DNA from: Anarhynchus alexandrinus
Taxonomy: Eukaryota; Chordata; Aves; Charadriiformes; Charadriidae
Reading direction: 5' to 3'
Assembly: GCA_008711295.1 (NCBI GenBank)
Contig: VUYV01000041.1
Span: 1,056,729-1,120,728 of the forward strand
Length of the DNA: 64,000 nucleotides
The notes below the pieces were generated by a model, which saw only the letters and a list, made by a program, of their open reading frames with translations, was not told the origin of the DNA and made no database searches. The position numbers and the translations under genes were made by a program. This document shows positions 40,936 to 52,118 of this stretch, in pieces (position 1 is the stretch's first letter; each line of letters opens with the position of its first letter).

Positions 40936-43900
40936 GGTGTGCCCAAGCTAGCCGTGACAACTACAGACTGAATTGACTAATTGTGAAACTTTTTTTGGTG
41001 TGAACCAAAAGAAATTCTGTTGCTCTCCTGCCAATTATTGGGTTCAAATGCAGCCATCTGCTCTTCATTGCTGAGCTGATCACTGCAACTGAGCCACTTT
41101 GATGCCAGTGGATGCAGACTTTGTATCATCAGTACATTGCTGGCATTTGTTTTACTTGACAAGTAAGCTGACGGATACGTTATATTTTGCTAAGAACTAT
41201 ATAGAACAGATTTTTTTGGTGCCACACAAGTGAGCGTGTTACAGTGATGGAGGTGGATCTTCCTTTCGGTACTCATTGGAGCACACAGTTCAGAAGGTCT
41301 TGCAGAATTAAAGGTAATCACTAAGTGCACCTGCCATTTCTCTCTGGGAGCCATTGGTTTCCTATGGCTGACACTGTCAATGCACAAAAATTCTAATGAC
41401 TAGCTGGTGCAGACCATTCCCCTTTGAAACTACAGTACTGAAACTACAGTTCCTGGTTTATATCTAGATTGCAGGGGGTCTAAAATAACAGCTTCTTCTC
41501 CTTTTCTCTTTTTATAGTTATTTCTCATTTTTCTTGTTCCTGTAGTCTCTCTGTCCCTCCCACCTTACATCAGCATAGTACTGAAATGCCTCCTTCCCTC
41601 TAAGCTGTTTTTTATAGTAGGCGGCAAGCAAACAGAAAGGTATTGGAATATTGTTGGAACAAGCTGTTGTGTGATAGCTTATTGAAAATAGCATTTAAAA
41701 AGCTGTTTCCATCATGATATTGCCAACAGATGGACCCAGAACACTGAATGGTGATGTTCTCCTGCTAGTTAACTCTGAATGGATTCAGCAGATTCTGGGG
41801 AGCTATTTTCAAATTTAAATCATACCATTTACTGACTCCCAGTATTCTCATCGTTCTGCAGAACAAAAGTTAGCTGTGCAATATGTATGGCCAGAACTTT
41901 ACCTTGTTTGCTAAAATGTCTCTCATGTGGCCCTACATGTGGCATACTTCCTGTGCAGAAAACAGCAGCAGAAAGGCACGTGTAGGCCAGTGCTTAACGT
42001 ATGTTGTAAATCTATGCACTGGTACACGAAAAGTTGGATACACTATAGCATTCAGGTCCCATTATGCTTCTCCTTTCTCCATGTGTTTTATGCACATTCC
42101 TTCAGTCTTTGTTTTTGTTGCTTACATAATCACCTCCCCCCAAGTTCTCAACCCAAGAATTTAGACAAAGACGTTTTAGATACTTGCAATGTGATGTTTG
42201 CAAACCATTAGCGTTAATTCTGCCTGGGTATTTAATTCCTTTATTCCATGCCTGCTGCATTCAATTACATGGCAAGCTCTTTGAAGGTTAACACAATAGG
42301 ATTCTATTCTTGACTGACCTCTCACCACTCATGGAAAACTAATGAATAGTGTTACACAATGCATGCAAAATAATTAATTTTCTGCTGTCTGCCAGGGCCT
42401 CTTTGCACTTTTCTAGCAAACAAACAGATTTTAAACAGATCTAAAACAGAGATCATATACATTTCCAAAACAGCTGTCACTCCTTTCCCCTTTTCATATG
42501 TCTTATGCATCTTGCACAGGAAGGTGCCAGTGAAAGGCAGAATGGGAAACTCTTTAGCAGCTCATTTTGCAGTAGGCAGGCTTTGGTAGCATGGATGAAG
42601 CTGCCAGGGAAGTCTGGCCTTTCAACTGATATTGTTATTTTCATTTATACACTTATCTCTCCTGGAGTGTTGTGCATATAACAGTTTGCCCACAGTGAGG
42701 AGAAACACTGTGTTTCTGTGAAAGCAGCAGCAGAGGGGACCAAAGATTCCTTCCTCCCACCAGTCTGGTGAGGGCAGGTGGTGGCAGAGAGTGGAAAAAG
42801 CGAAACCTGGTGAGCTGGGTTTGAAGGCAGAGGTGGGGGTCGTTCTGCCTCCTGTTTTCTTTGGCCTTTTCTTTCTAAGACTGCCTGTCAGCTCACGTGA
42901 TGGCAGTGCATATAGATGCTTCAGCACGTGACACATTTTGAAGATATTTGTATGAATGTGAGGTTTAGCACAGCACAGTGGCCTCTCCTCTCTCCTGTTG
43001 CAGATGCTCATGTACCAAATGCAGCTGGTGGGGAACCCTGTCAGCTGCATGAAGGGTCTCTGAAGAGGAGGGAGGCTGTGATGCTGCACTGGCAGCCCAT
43101 GGGGTGAAAGTACCACAGCTGGGAAGCATGAGAAAGGAACAATCTCATGCAGAAAGTGTAAATCCAAGGGGTCTGGGTCATGGACAGTTAAGGGGTTCCT
43201 CACAGTGCACTCAAAACTTGTTTTGTCTTTTTCCTTCTAGTTGTCTCTTAACCTGGCCCTAATTATTCCCCTTCTTATATTAAAAACATGCCATCGCAAA
43301 ACCTGGCTGGGAATTTGTATTTTCCCCCAACCTTTCACTCAGTTTTCTGGAAATTTATCCTTTCTTCAATTAGTTATGATGAATTTTGAGGTGAGAAACC
43401 TGCAGTTTGTTGTGACCCTACTACTCGTCCCTTATGAGATCCCATTGCTCTCTAAAATTTATCTAAAATTTTCTTTGGATATGTCTCAACTATTCAATTC
43501 AGCATACTATTACTAAAGCTGAAGCCTATTTTAACTGAAATGGTGTATGTCCTTGGCACAGTGCAGCGCTCTGGAGAGATACTAACTCAGATCTCGGAAG
43601 CAGTATTAAGTTCAGTGCCACAGTGCCACCCACCTCTGCTGCTTCCAGTCCTGAAGCTAGCACACTTAACAGTAATTCAGGGATCTGTGTGCTTTTTTAT
43701 TTGTGTACCTTACCTACCACTTGTACCTGTGATCTAGCATTTTGCAAATACACATCTTGTTTTTAAATTTTCACAGGGTCATTCTCTGAAAAAGAGGTTT
43801 TGTTGAAAAGTTATGTATATGCAGATAAGGAACAAAAAGAATTTAATTCAGATTTTGAATCGCTTGATTATTTTTTCCAGATTGTCTAGTCAAGTCTTAC

Positions 43901-45758
43901 TAAGTTTTTAAATCTTGAATGCTGATTAGTGATAATTTTGACAAATACAGTTTCAAGTTAAAGACATAGGCCTCTGTGAAGTATACTAACAGCACACGGG
44001 AGAAAAAATGACATATGGTAGGAGACCAAGTAGGTTAATGTGTTAACTAATGTCCTCTGAAATTTTAGGCTCTCCTCCAATTTTAACTTAGTTACGTTGG
44101 TATATATAGTAAAATATAACTTACCTTATCAGGATGGAATTTTAGAAAGTTATAGTAAAATTGAGCTTGTCCTACCACAATTCCTATAGCTCCCGGTCTG
44201 GATGAAGCCTAAACAAAACTGGGCTGTGTCTGACGCTTCATGTATTTTTTGCGTTAGCCACTCAATTTAATAAGATTTTCCTTATGTTAACTTATTTATT
44301 TGTTCAGCTCCGTTTGAACAAATAAACTATATACAGAGAGAGAAAAAGAGCACCTTTTTTTTCCTAAGAGATTGTTTCTATTGCCAGGGGGGTCATTGGC
44401 AATTCTCGTAAAATTGAATTCTGACTTCTCACCTTTTACGTTCCTTATTAAATGCAATTCAGCATTTGCATGCTCTCTTCTTGTCTTTCTAAGATCTGTT
44501 TCAAATGGCTAATTGTGGCTACAGCTTTTGGTGACTAAATGTGGATTATTTAAAGGTGGCTTGGATTTTTATCTGTCATAAATTAGTATTTTCCCCATTT
44601 TATGTGAATAAACAAACTCCCTAAGAGTGTTGTTTCAGTGATGTAAAGAGATCCTTTTAGCAATATAATAGAAGACAATAGTTTAAATGTTAGAGGACAA
44701 AAGAAATTGTCTCATTTTTCTGCAAGTAGTAATAGAATCCTGCAGGAAATCTGTAGCCTCTGATAAACCTGTCCCACTTGTTTGGGCTACCAGGTGTGCC
44801 TTGCCTAATGTACAAGTATTTTGTGCATGCACAGTGAGCCTGGCATAGCTATGTAGATGTAATTCATCTCAGCATAAGGAAAGACAGGGACCATGATGTT
44901 CCCACTATAGCAGCCTGGACATGAATGGACAGACCAGCCATATAAGATATGTGCTCCAGAGCCTCTCTAGTTGACCTAAAAAGTGATATAATTTCCTTGA
45001 ATATAAATTACTATCTCGTCCTTTTTGCAGTTAGGTGCAGGAATTACTTTGAACAAAAATAAAGAAAAATAAATCATCTTCAAGGCAGCTCTGGAAAATC
45101 ACAGTTCCAGAAAATACATTTTCATAACAAATAGTTCAATAAATGGGATTTTCAAGTGGATTAGTAGCACTATTTACCCATGGTGAAATAACCCTGGTTC
45201 CCCCCGTATGCCAACACCCTACTGCGGTACCCTTAGTTCTTCCCAAATTAAATGCATCCTTTGTCACACTTAGCTTGAATTGGCACATGACTGCCTTTGC
45301 AAGCTTAGGGAACACGAGTGAAATCCCCACTGCAGGCTCTCGCACCAGTGCACAAATGCGTGAGAACTCTGTGATGCATCTATTGCCCTTGTTTTGCAAC
45401 ACACACACACAAAAAAAGAAATCTGCTTTGTTACATTTTGTCATAAAAAGGAGGGCTGGAGAACACAGTTATGTAATAAGTTCTCACCACTTACTTTCAT
45501 AATGAGATCACAGGACAGCTGGGGTGTAAGGGCCTTCTTTCTCCTATGAACTGCTTTCTGTTCTCAGCCCAAGTTACGGCATGCTCAGCCGGGCAGGGAA
45601 TAAACAGGAAAATCACCATGGAGAAATACTGTTCTCTGTTCCCCATTTGGGTGCACAGTTCTCTTTCTGGTATGTTTTGGTGCTGGACTTTTGTGCAACC
45701 CTGTGCACTGTCTATGCTTAGCACAAGACGCAAATAAGACTTAAAAAGACTTTACCGA

Positions 45759-46300
45759 GAGTTATGATTTTGTGGGGGATCAAACCAATCATCTCCAAGG
45801 TAAAAGCCACCCCTGTGTACATGACTTTATGAAGTTCTGAAAGGTGCTGAGCATTCCCAAAACCCACTAAAATCAAGATGCATTTGATGGCCCACAGATG
45901 GGCTCTCGTCAATTGGAGTTATGATTTTGTGGGGGATCAAACCAGTCATCTCCAAGGTAAAAGCCACCCCTGTGTACATGACTTTATGAAGTTAGATCNN
46001 NNNNNNNNNNNNNNNNNNNNNNNNNNNNNNNNNNNNNNNNNNNNNNNNNNNNNNNNNNNNNNNNNNNNNNNNNNNNNNNNNNNNNNNNNNNNNNNNNNNN
46101 TCAAGATGCATTTGATGGCCCACAGATGGGCTCTCGTCAATTGGAGTTATGATTTTGTGGGGGATCAAACCAGTCATCTCCAAGGTAAAAGCCACCCCTG
46201 TGTACATGACTTTATGAAGTTCTGAAAGGTGCTGAGCATTCCCAAAACCCACTAAAATCAAGATGCATTCGATGGCCCACAGATGGGCTCTCGTCATTGG
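45759..46300. repeat. 157-bp tandem repeat, at least three units, with an internal gap
   Basis: A 157-bp unit (starting GAGTTATGATTTTGTGGGGG and containing GCCACCCCTGTGTACATGAC, CCCAAAACCCACTAAAATC and GATGGGCTCTCGTC) begins near 45759 and 45916, and again near 46144 after a run of Ns. Units are nearly identical; the few differences include AATCATC/AGTCATC and CATTTGATGG/CATTCGATGG. The near identity means a recent expansion. 157 is not a multiple of three, so the array does not encode a tandem protein repeat. The distance from the second to the third visible start is 228 bp, not a multiple of 157, so the array size here is not reliable. Confidence 0.92.
45999..46100. other. assembly gap (102 Ns)
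   Basis: A run of 102 Ns lies inside the 157-bp tandem repeat. The five bases just before it (AGATC) depart from the repeat consensus, which would read CTGAAAGG there. The gap size is probably arbitrary and the array probably collapsed. Confidence 0.98.
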
Positions 46301-46764
46301 TGTACCTGGTCTGGAGATTTCTCCTACATTATGTAGTCTTTCCAAGGTCACATATATCCATTAGGGCTGCAAGCACTTTGAGGTAGTTGACAGCAGTCAG
46401 TGACCTTGATTTGAGGTATGGAGAGATACTGCAGAAAAGTCTTTCTATATATATTTGTGTTTCTAAATCTTTAAAGTGTCTATCAAATCTACTGCACATA
46501 GTTTGATACCTCCTCATTCTAGTGATGCTGAAACGAATAAACAAAGAAACAAACAGATAAATAAGGCTCCTAAATAGCCCTTAAAAAAAAGGAAAACAAA
46601 AAAGTAAAAGATATACTGTCAATGCCATTAAGATGTGGTTAGCAATTCATCTATGCATGACTGAAAGTAGGACAGACATTATGAAATTCTGTTATTCTGA
46701 AATACTGAGTACCAATTACAAAAAAAGTTTATGGTTGGAATTTTCTCACAGGACTGATTTCTGT

Positions 46765-46796
46765 CCCCATCCCACCCACACCCACCCCCCCGCCCC
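46765..46796 (-). other. G-quadruplex-capable block (C-rich on +)
   Basis: The + strand reads CCCC, CCC, CCC, CCC, CCCCCCC, CCCC separated by spacers of one to three bases. On the minus strand this gives six G-runs of three or more with very short loops, well within the usual G4 pattern (four runs, loops up to seven). It lies on the template strand of the host gene. Structure formation is an inference from the pattern. Confidence 0.7.
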
Positions 46797-48817
46797 ATCT
46801 TACTGCAGGATTAATGGGTAGAAGACATGTAACAGCTCCAGAGGAGGATATTTAAAAAAAAAAAATTCCTTAGAGCATAATGGATACTCTGTGACTATTT
46901 AATAACAACATTAACCAAAATATTATTAGAGAGATGTATTGTAAAAGATTTCCTTTGACAAGTAACTATAAAACATAATTCTATTTAGATTATTTTAATT
47001 AGAGCTGAGATAATATGAAAACATAATCACATCTACCCAATACACAATACTAATGAAAATAGCAAACAGTATGTGTGAGTGCATTTAATTGCAGTTCAAC
47101 AGGATACTAAAGCACAAGTATAAATTAAAGCAGCAAAACGCTTTATTGTCAGGAGTTTTTATGTTTTTAGAATATCACTTCTACATGCATATGCTTTCTT
47201 GGTTGATGTTGGTTGCTTACCTGGACAGATTCTCTAAGTTGTGTTTCCTGATTCAACATGAACATAAGTCATACAGAAGAATTGAACTTTTTTCATATCT
47301 GAACTTGTAACAGACCAAATTGGTGAAATACTGAGCATAAAGATAGTTCAGATGCTGAAAGGTAGATATGTACATCTACATTAGTAAAATAAGCTTCTGA
47401 GCTCTGGAAGGTTGTCATCTATACTGTTGAATTGTTAACACAGTCCTGTGTATAGTTTTGGTCCTGTGCAATTCTCTGTCTCCAAAAGTATCCACTGTCA
47501 GGCCTGATTGGGAATTTGAATGGGCCAAGGACCAGTCCTGGTAGGTAATTCTGCTTTGAAGACCCTGCTCTGAGGGCTAATGAAGTCTAATAGTAGGGGT
47601 GTCAACCAATCCATGCCAATTGCCCTGCCCTAGTACGTCTAATGCTTGGAAACAGTAACATGCCCAGAATCTGGAAGATTAAAGCCTTACCTATTGTGTT
47701 CTGATGGGTATCTCACCAAATTCATAGCATTTTCCTTCGTTTCTGTGGAGTACTGGGCAGTTTTGAGCACCTTAGTTATTGAGTAATCCTTTATCATCAT
47801 CTGAAAAAGTACCACATTTTCACACATGCACGCTGTCCATAGCGTGCAACTTAAAAACAGCCATCACCTTGCCCCTTAAAAATTTTTAATACACAAATGG
47901 AATGATATAAGCAATTTTCATAATCTGTAGATCAAAATGGGAAGTTGCTAACAGCTGGAAGCTGCGCTTTTTTTTTGAAGAAAATGGCCTTACATCCATT
48001 TTCCAGCTGCTTCAGTGAAAATAACACTTTTCTTTAATCTTTGAAAGTTGGAAACTTTTTATAGCTGAGGAATAAGACATTCCTCTTATTTATCAAATTT
48101 ATCTCTCGCAATTTGGATCTCATTTCAAGCAATGTTTTCCCAAGGTAGGAGTAATGGTGTGTCTTCAAAATCTGGTCACATCAGTCAAAGAGGGAAACCA
48201 CTACAAAGGTGTTACAGTTTTTAGCATTCAGGAGTGCTATCCCTCACAACCCGCAGCTGCAGTAAGGTTGCAATTAAAATGAAATTAGAAGCCAAGGAAA
48301 ATGGAAACTGGGAGAAGATCCATTCTTTCCCTTATTTATTCCCAGTCTCATGTGTCATCTGAGGTAAGACCAGAGGTGGAAGGTGGAAGGGGGCAGCAAC
48401 CCCCTGACCTTTGGTTAAATACTCCTAAAGGAGAAGCAGGTATAACATGCACAGAGGAGAACAGAACCACAAGAACAGAAAGCACTATGGGTATTTGGTA
48501 CCTAGAGTCACATCGCATGACTTCCTAACCACAGGCTACAGAAAAGAGCTGTGTGTCTGTGCTATCCCTAAGTGTTTCGAGGATGACGAAATGATGGAAG
48601 TGTGCTGATGGGCCATGAGATTACTGTAAAGAAGTATGCACTTGCTGCTTATGCAGGAAGCAAGAGGTGTCTTTCTCTAAATTAAAAATCAGTCAAACAG
48701 AAATTTCTAGGATTTTGATGCTATGATGCCATTAAAAATGAATTTAGTTTTAAAATGCATTATACTTTTAGTAGTGGAAAGACTCTGCAGTTTAAAAAAG
48801 TGAAACCAATTATATCT

Positions 48818-48828
48818 CCCCCCCCCCC
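48818..48828. repeat. C11 homopolymer
   Basis: Eleven consecutive C residues precede TTTTTCTTTTTC, making a short pyrimidine tract. Confidence 0.95.
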
Positions 48829-49573
48829 TTTTTCTTTTTCAAATTCCCATGATCTTCTAAGCTCCCTGTTGTGGTTGCTTGGGATATATTTGTTGCCAGC
48901 CACCGTGTAATTTCTGCCTTCTGCTCTTAAAATAAATTAAGATGTTGAGAAGTAAAAACAAGAATGTCAAGATGGGTGCTGAAGCTGCCTATATTTTATT
49001 TTTAATTGTAGTCATAATTTAAGATAGGGTTCTATGAAATGAAAAAAAAGAGGAAATTATATTACCTTATTAAAAAGACAATGCGTTCAGTTGTTTAACA
49101 TGGTATTTTGAGGCTTGACAGGATAATTGATTCAGGAGTCTAGTAATAGTTCAGTGCAGTCTTTCACTTCTAGGTGACAGGGATGAATCAAATCGAGATC
49201 CATTGTCGTGGTGTAGGCTGGGCTGGCCACTAAACGAACGACAGATGCTTTCTTTTAATCTCTCTCTCCCTTCCCAGAAAGGAAGGAAGTAAAATAACTG
49301 AAAAGAAAATTGGTTCTGTTCTACCTCAAACCAGGACATTTGTAATCTCCAGTTTTTGCAGCTTCAAGGGTACTTGATCATCTTAGTTCAGATCCTATAA
49401 ATCAAATAACTCTTGGCAGCAGCACTGACTGATGAGAACATGTCAGGCCTGTTGATTTCTGCAAATCGAAACTGAGGTGCTGGGGACAGGAGTAAGTGAA
49501 GAAGCCTGTCCTCTCACAGGCTGTATGTTACCAAGAAAATTATGAATGTTATGGGATTTTATATAAGTGTACG

Positions 49574-50093
49574 TAAGCAAAAGAGACAAAGATAGAAACA
49601 GAGATGGTATGCTGGGATGTTGAGGCAGAGGACAGAGAATAAGGAACCATAAAAGCGATGTGAAAGTTATATTTGAAAGGGAGGACAGAGGTTAAAATTG
49701 GATGCAATGAAGGACAATGAGAGGGATGTAGTGACTGATAAAGTCAGTGTGAGATAGGATTGTTAGGGAGTTTGTTTGAGAGACCTTGATGACAAAATCA
49801 CGGTGAAAGCAGAGAGGCAAGTTTTGGAAGACCAAGTAGAACTGGAATCAGCTAGGATACTGTGAAGGGTGTTTTAGAGTAAAATAAGTTGTTTTGGAGG
49901 GAACATAGCAATTGATGGGAGAAAACTGAGACAAGGAAAGGGGTGAAAGGGAAAATGAGTGACTAGAAAGAGAATGGAATCTTAAGAAAGAAGGAAGCTG
50001 GAGCAAGGAAAATTTCTGAAGTGGGAGTGAGTTGATCAGAGAATGAGAAGAATGGAATCATCTGGGCAGGTACCAAAATGAGGGATTTGTGCA
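49574..50093 (+). repeat. purine-rich strand-asymmetric tract, about 0.5 kb
   Basis: For about 500 bp the + strand is dominated by A and G, with words such as GAGACAAAGATAGAAACAGAG, GGACAGAGAATAAGG, GAAAGGGGTGAAAGGGAAAATG and AAGAAAGAAGGAAGC. The bias is much longer than a simple repeat, and no unit of fixed length is visible. It may be an eroded GGAA/GAGA-type minisatellite or an old low-complexity element. No open frame of note is present. Confidence 0.6.
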
Positions 50094-52088
50094 GCCATGT
50101 GGCTACACTCCTACTGTGTTATGTATATGAGATGAGCCTGGGGGAAGGGGCTACAGTCTCTTACTTTCTTTGATAAGTCTGTATTTTATTTGCTAGCTAG
50201 AATTTGAGCCTGTGGGTTCACTTCTCTATTCTATCATACATTTTCTGCATGGTATAACGCAACGGAAACCAGTTTTTACATTATGCACGGCAGCTGGAAT
50301 TTGGCAGGATTTGACAAACGCAGGATTTCCTCAGGCTCATTGGTTCTCAGTGATTTAATGAGCCACACATCTGTCCCTTGGGAGAGCTCTGTACCCTAGT
50401 TCAGCATCTGTAAAATGGGGCTAATAGTTCTGCCATAGTGCATGGTACTGCTGTGAGAATTAATTCTTTACAGACTGTGGTGGTGCCGTGTGCACAAATC
50501 CCAAAGATAAAAGAAGGTGGAGTCACAAGCTTATATTGTGGAGTACTTCAACACTGGAGAAATATTTTGATGTTAAATTGGGAAAGGAATTTTGCCCTAC
50601 TCCCTCAGCTAAATGTGAAAAATATTTGAATGATCCCTTGCATACTCATAGTGTTACATGCAAGTCATGGTAGCATTACAGAATTTGCATGCAATTTCCA
50701 TTCATAAGAACATTAAGTAAGTCCTTACTTGTCTTTTTAAGAGAAAGGTAATTCAGTATGTGTATTTTGATGCCTTTCCTGTTTTGCAGTGTTCAAAGAG
50801 ATATCTTTCATTGATGTTTGTATGTTCACTACTGACATAACATGAAAATAGTCTTCTTATTAGACCTGATTTGAAAGTTATTTAAATCTTTTTATTGCAA
50901 TATCTTTAAAGATTTTCATTGATATATTTTTCATTTTGCGTTGGTAAGATTTCTTCATTAGCCTGATTTGGTATGCTGCTTTAGGATAGTCTAAGGTTTT
51001 CTAGGTCGATATTATGACAGCTGAAATAATAGTAATGAAGAAACATTTTAAAGTAAACACAATCAGTCATTAAAGAGATTACATACACATAACAAGTAAA
51101 TTAAACACATGAATGCAATGGATAAAAAAAATATACTTAAGGACAAATCTGCATGTGGTTATGTAGTACACATACGGGGCTGAAGTTAAGCCATAAGTAG
51201 GCTACAATTTCACAAGCATTATCTAATGCAGACCTAGAGCAGACCTTCTGAGTAGTATGAGACAGACGTCATTTAATGACTGGCAAAGCTGGCTTTGGTA
51301 CAAAGAATCAAGGAAGCATCATCTCTTTGGGACAGAGTTTTGTGTTTGTACAGTCTCCACAGCTATAGAGCCTTGACCCCTGACTACATTTCCTGGATAT
51401 TATGGTATTGCATATAGCAAATAGTCGTCTTCTTAGAATTATTCAGGATCTATCTTGAGAGATCTCAAGGAGTAGCTCTGAAAGATCTAATCCAGGAAAG
51501 CAAGGTACGAGACTCCAGTAAGTGACTCGTTAATTGCTGGCTACACATTCTGCCAGTAAGGCTGGAATTTGGCTCCAGATTCTAACAAATGAAGTAAAGT
51601 ATGCAGAGTGTCTACACGTGAGCTAGAGGTGGGATTCAATCTGGGACTAAAACACCTATACTTTCATCTCTGTATGTAAGAATCTCTGCCTGATTTGGAT
51701 AGCTAATCTCCCATCATGATCAGTAGAGATGTAGGATTCAATTCAGTTGCATAAAAATAGCCAATGTCATTTGAGGTCCCTTAAAGGTGTCTTTGACATG
51801 TACATGGAGGCTTTCAGGTATGATATAGGGCATACATAGGGGAGACCTGCAATCCCCTGGATGGCAGCTGGAGGCCAGGTGGGATGCCCCAGGGAATCTC
51901 CAGTGCCAGTGGATACCTGCGTTAAGGCAAGTGAACTAATACCAAGGTGACTGGGTGAGGTGAATTGTTCTCTGGACTCTAATGATTGTATTGACTAGAT
52001 CTCAATTGGCTGTAATAGGAGCTTAGATACCCAGTGTGGATGTGAATAGCTATGCTCGTTACCTAAACCTGGAACTGAATTTAATGCT

Positions 52089-52118
52089 AACTGTAGAAAA
52101 ACATTTTTTTCTACAGTT
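52089..52118. repeat. perfect inverted repeat, 13-bp arms
   Basis: AACTGTAGAAAAA (52089-52101) and TTTTTCTACAGTT (52106-52118) are exact reverse complements around a 4-base loop CATT. A stable hairpin is possible in either strand or in the intron RNA. It does not resemble a microRNA precursor, since the stem is too short. Confidence 0.85.

Noticed and set aside
45136..45502. Open frames on both strands (about 100-120 codons)
   Set aside because: Mutually overlapping frames in a locally less AT-rich patch; no features of a gene.
45878..46225. Open frames reading through the run of Ns and the 157-bp repeat
   Set aside because: They exist only because Ns are not stops, and the repeat period is not a multiple of three.
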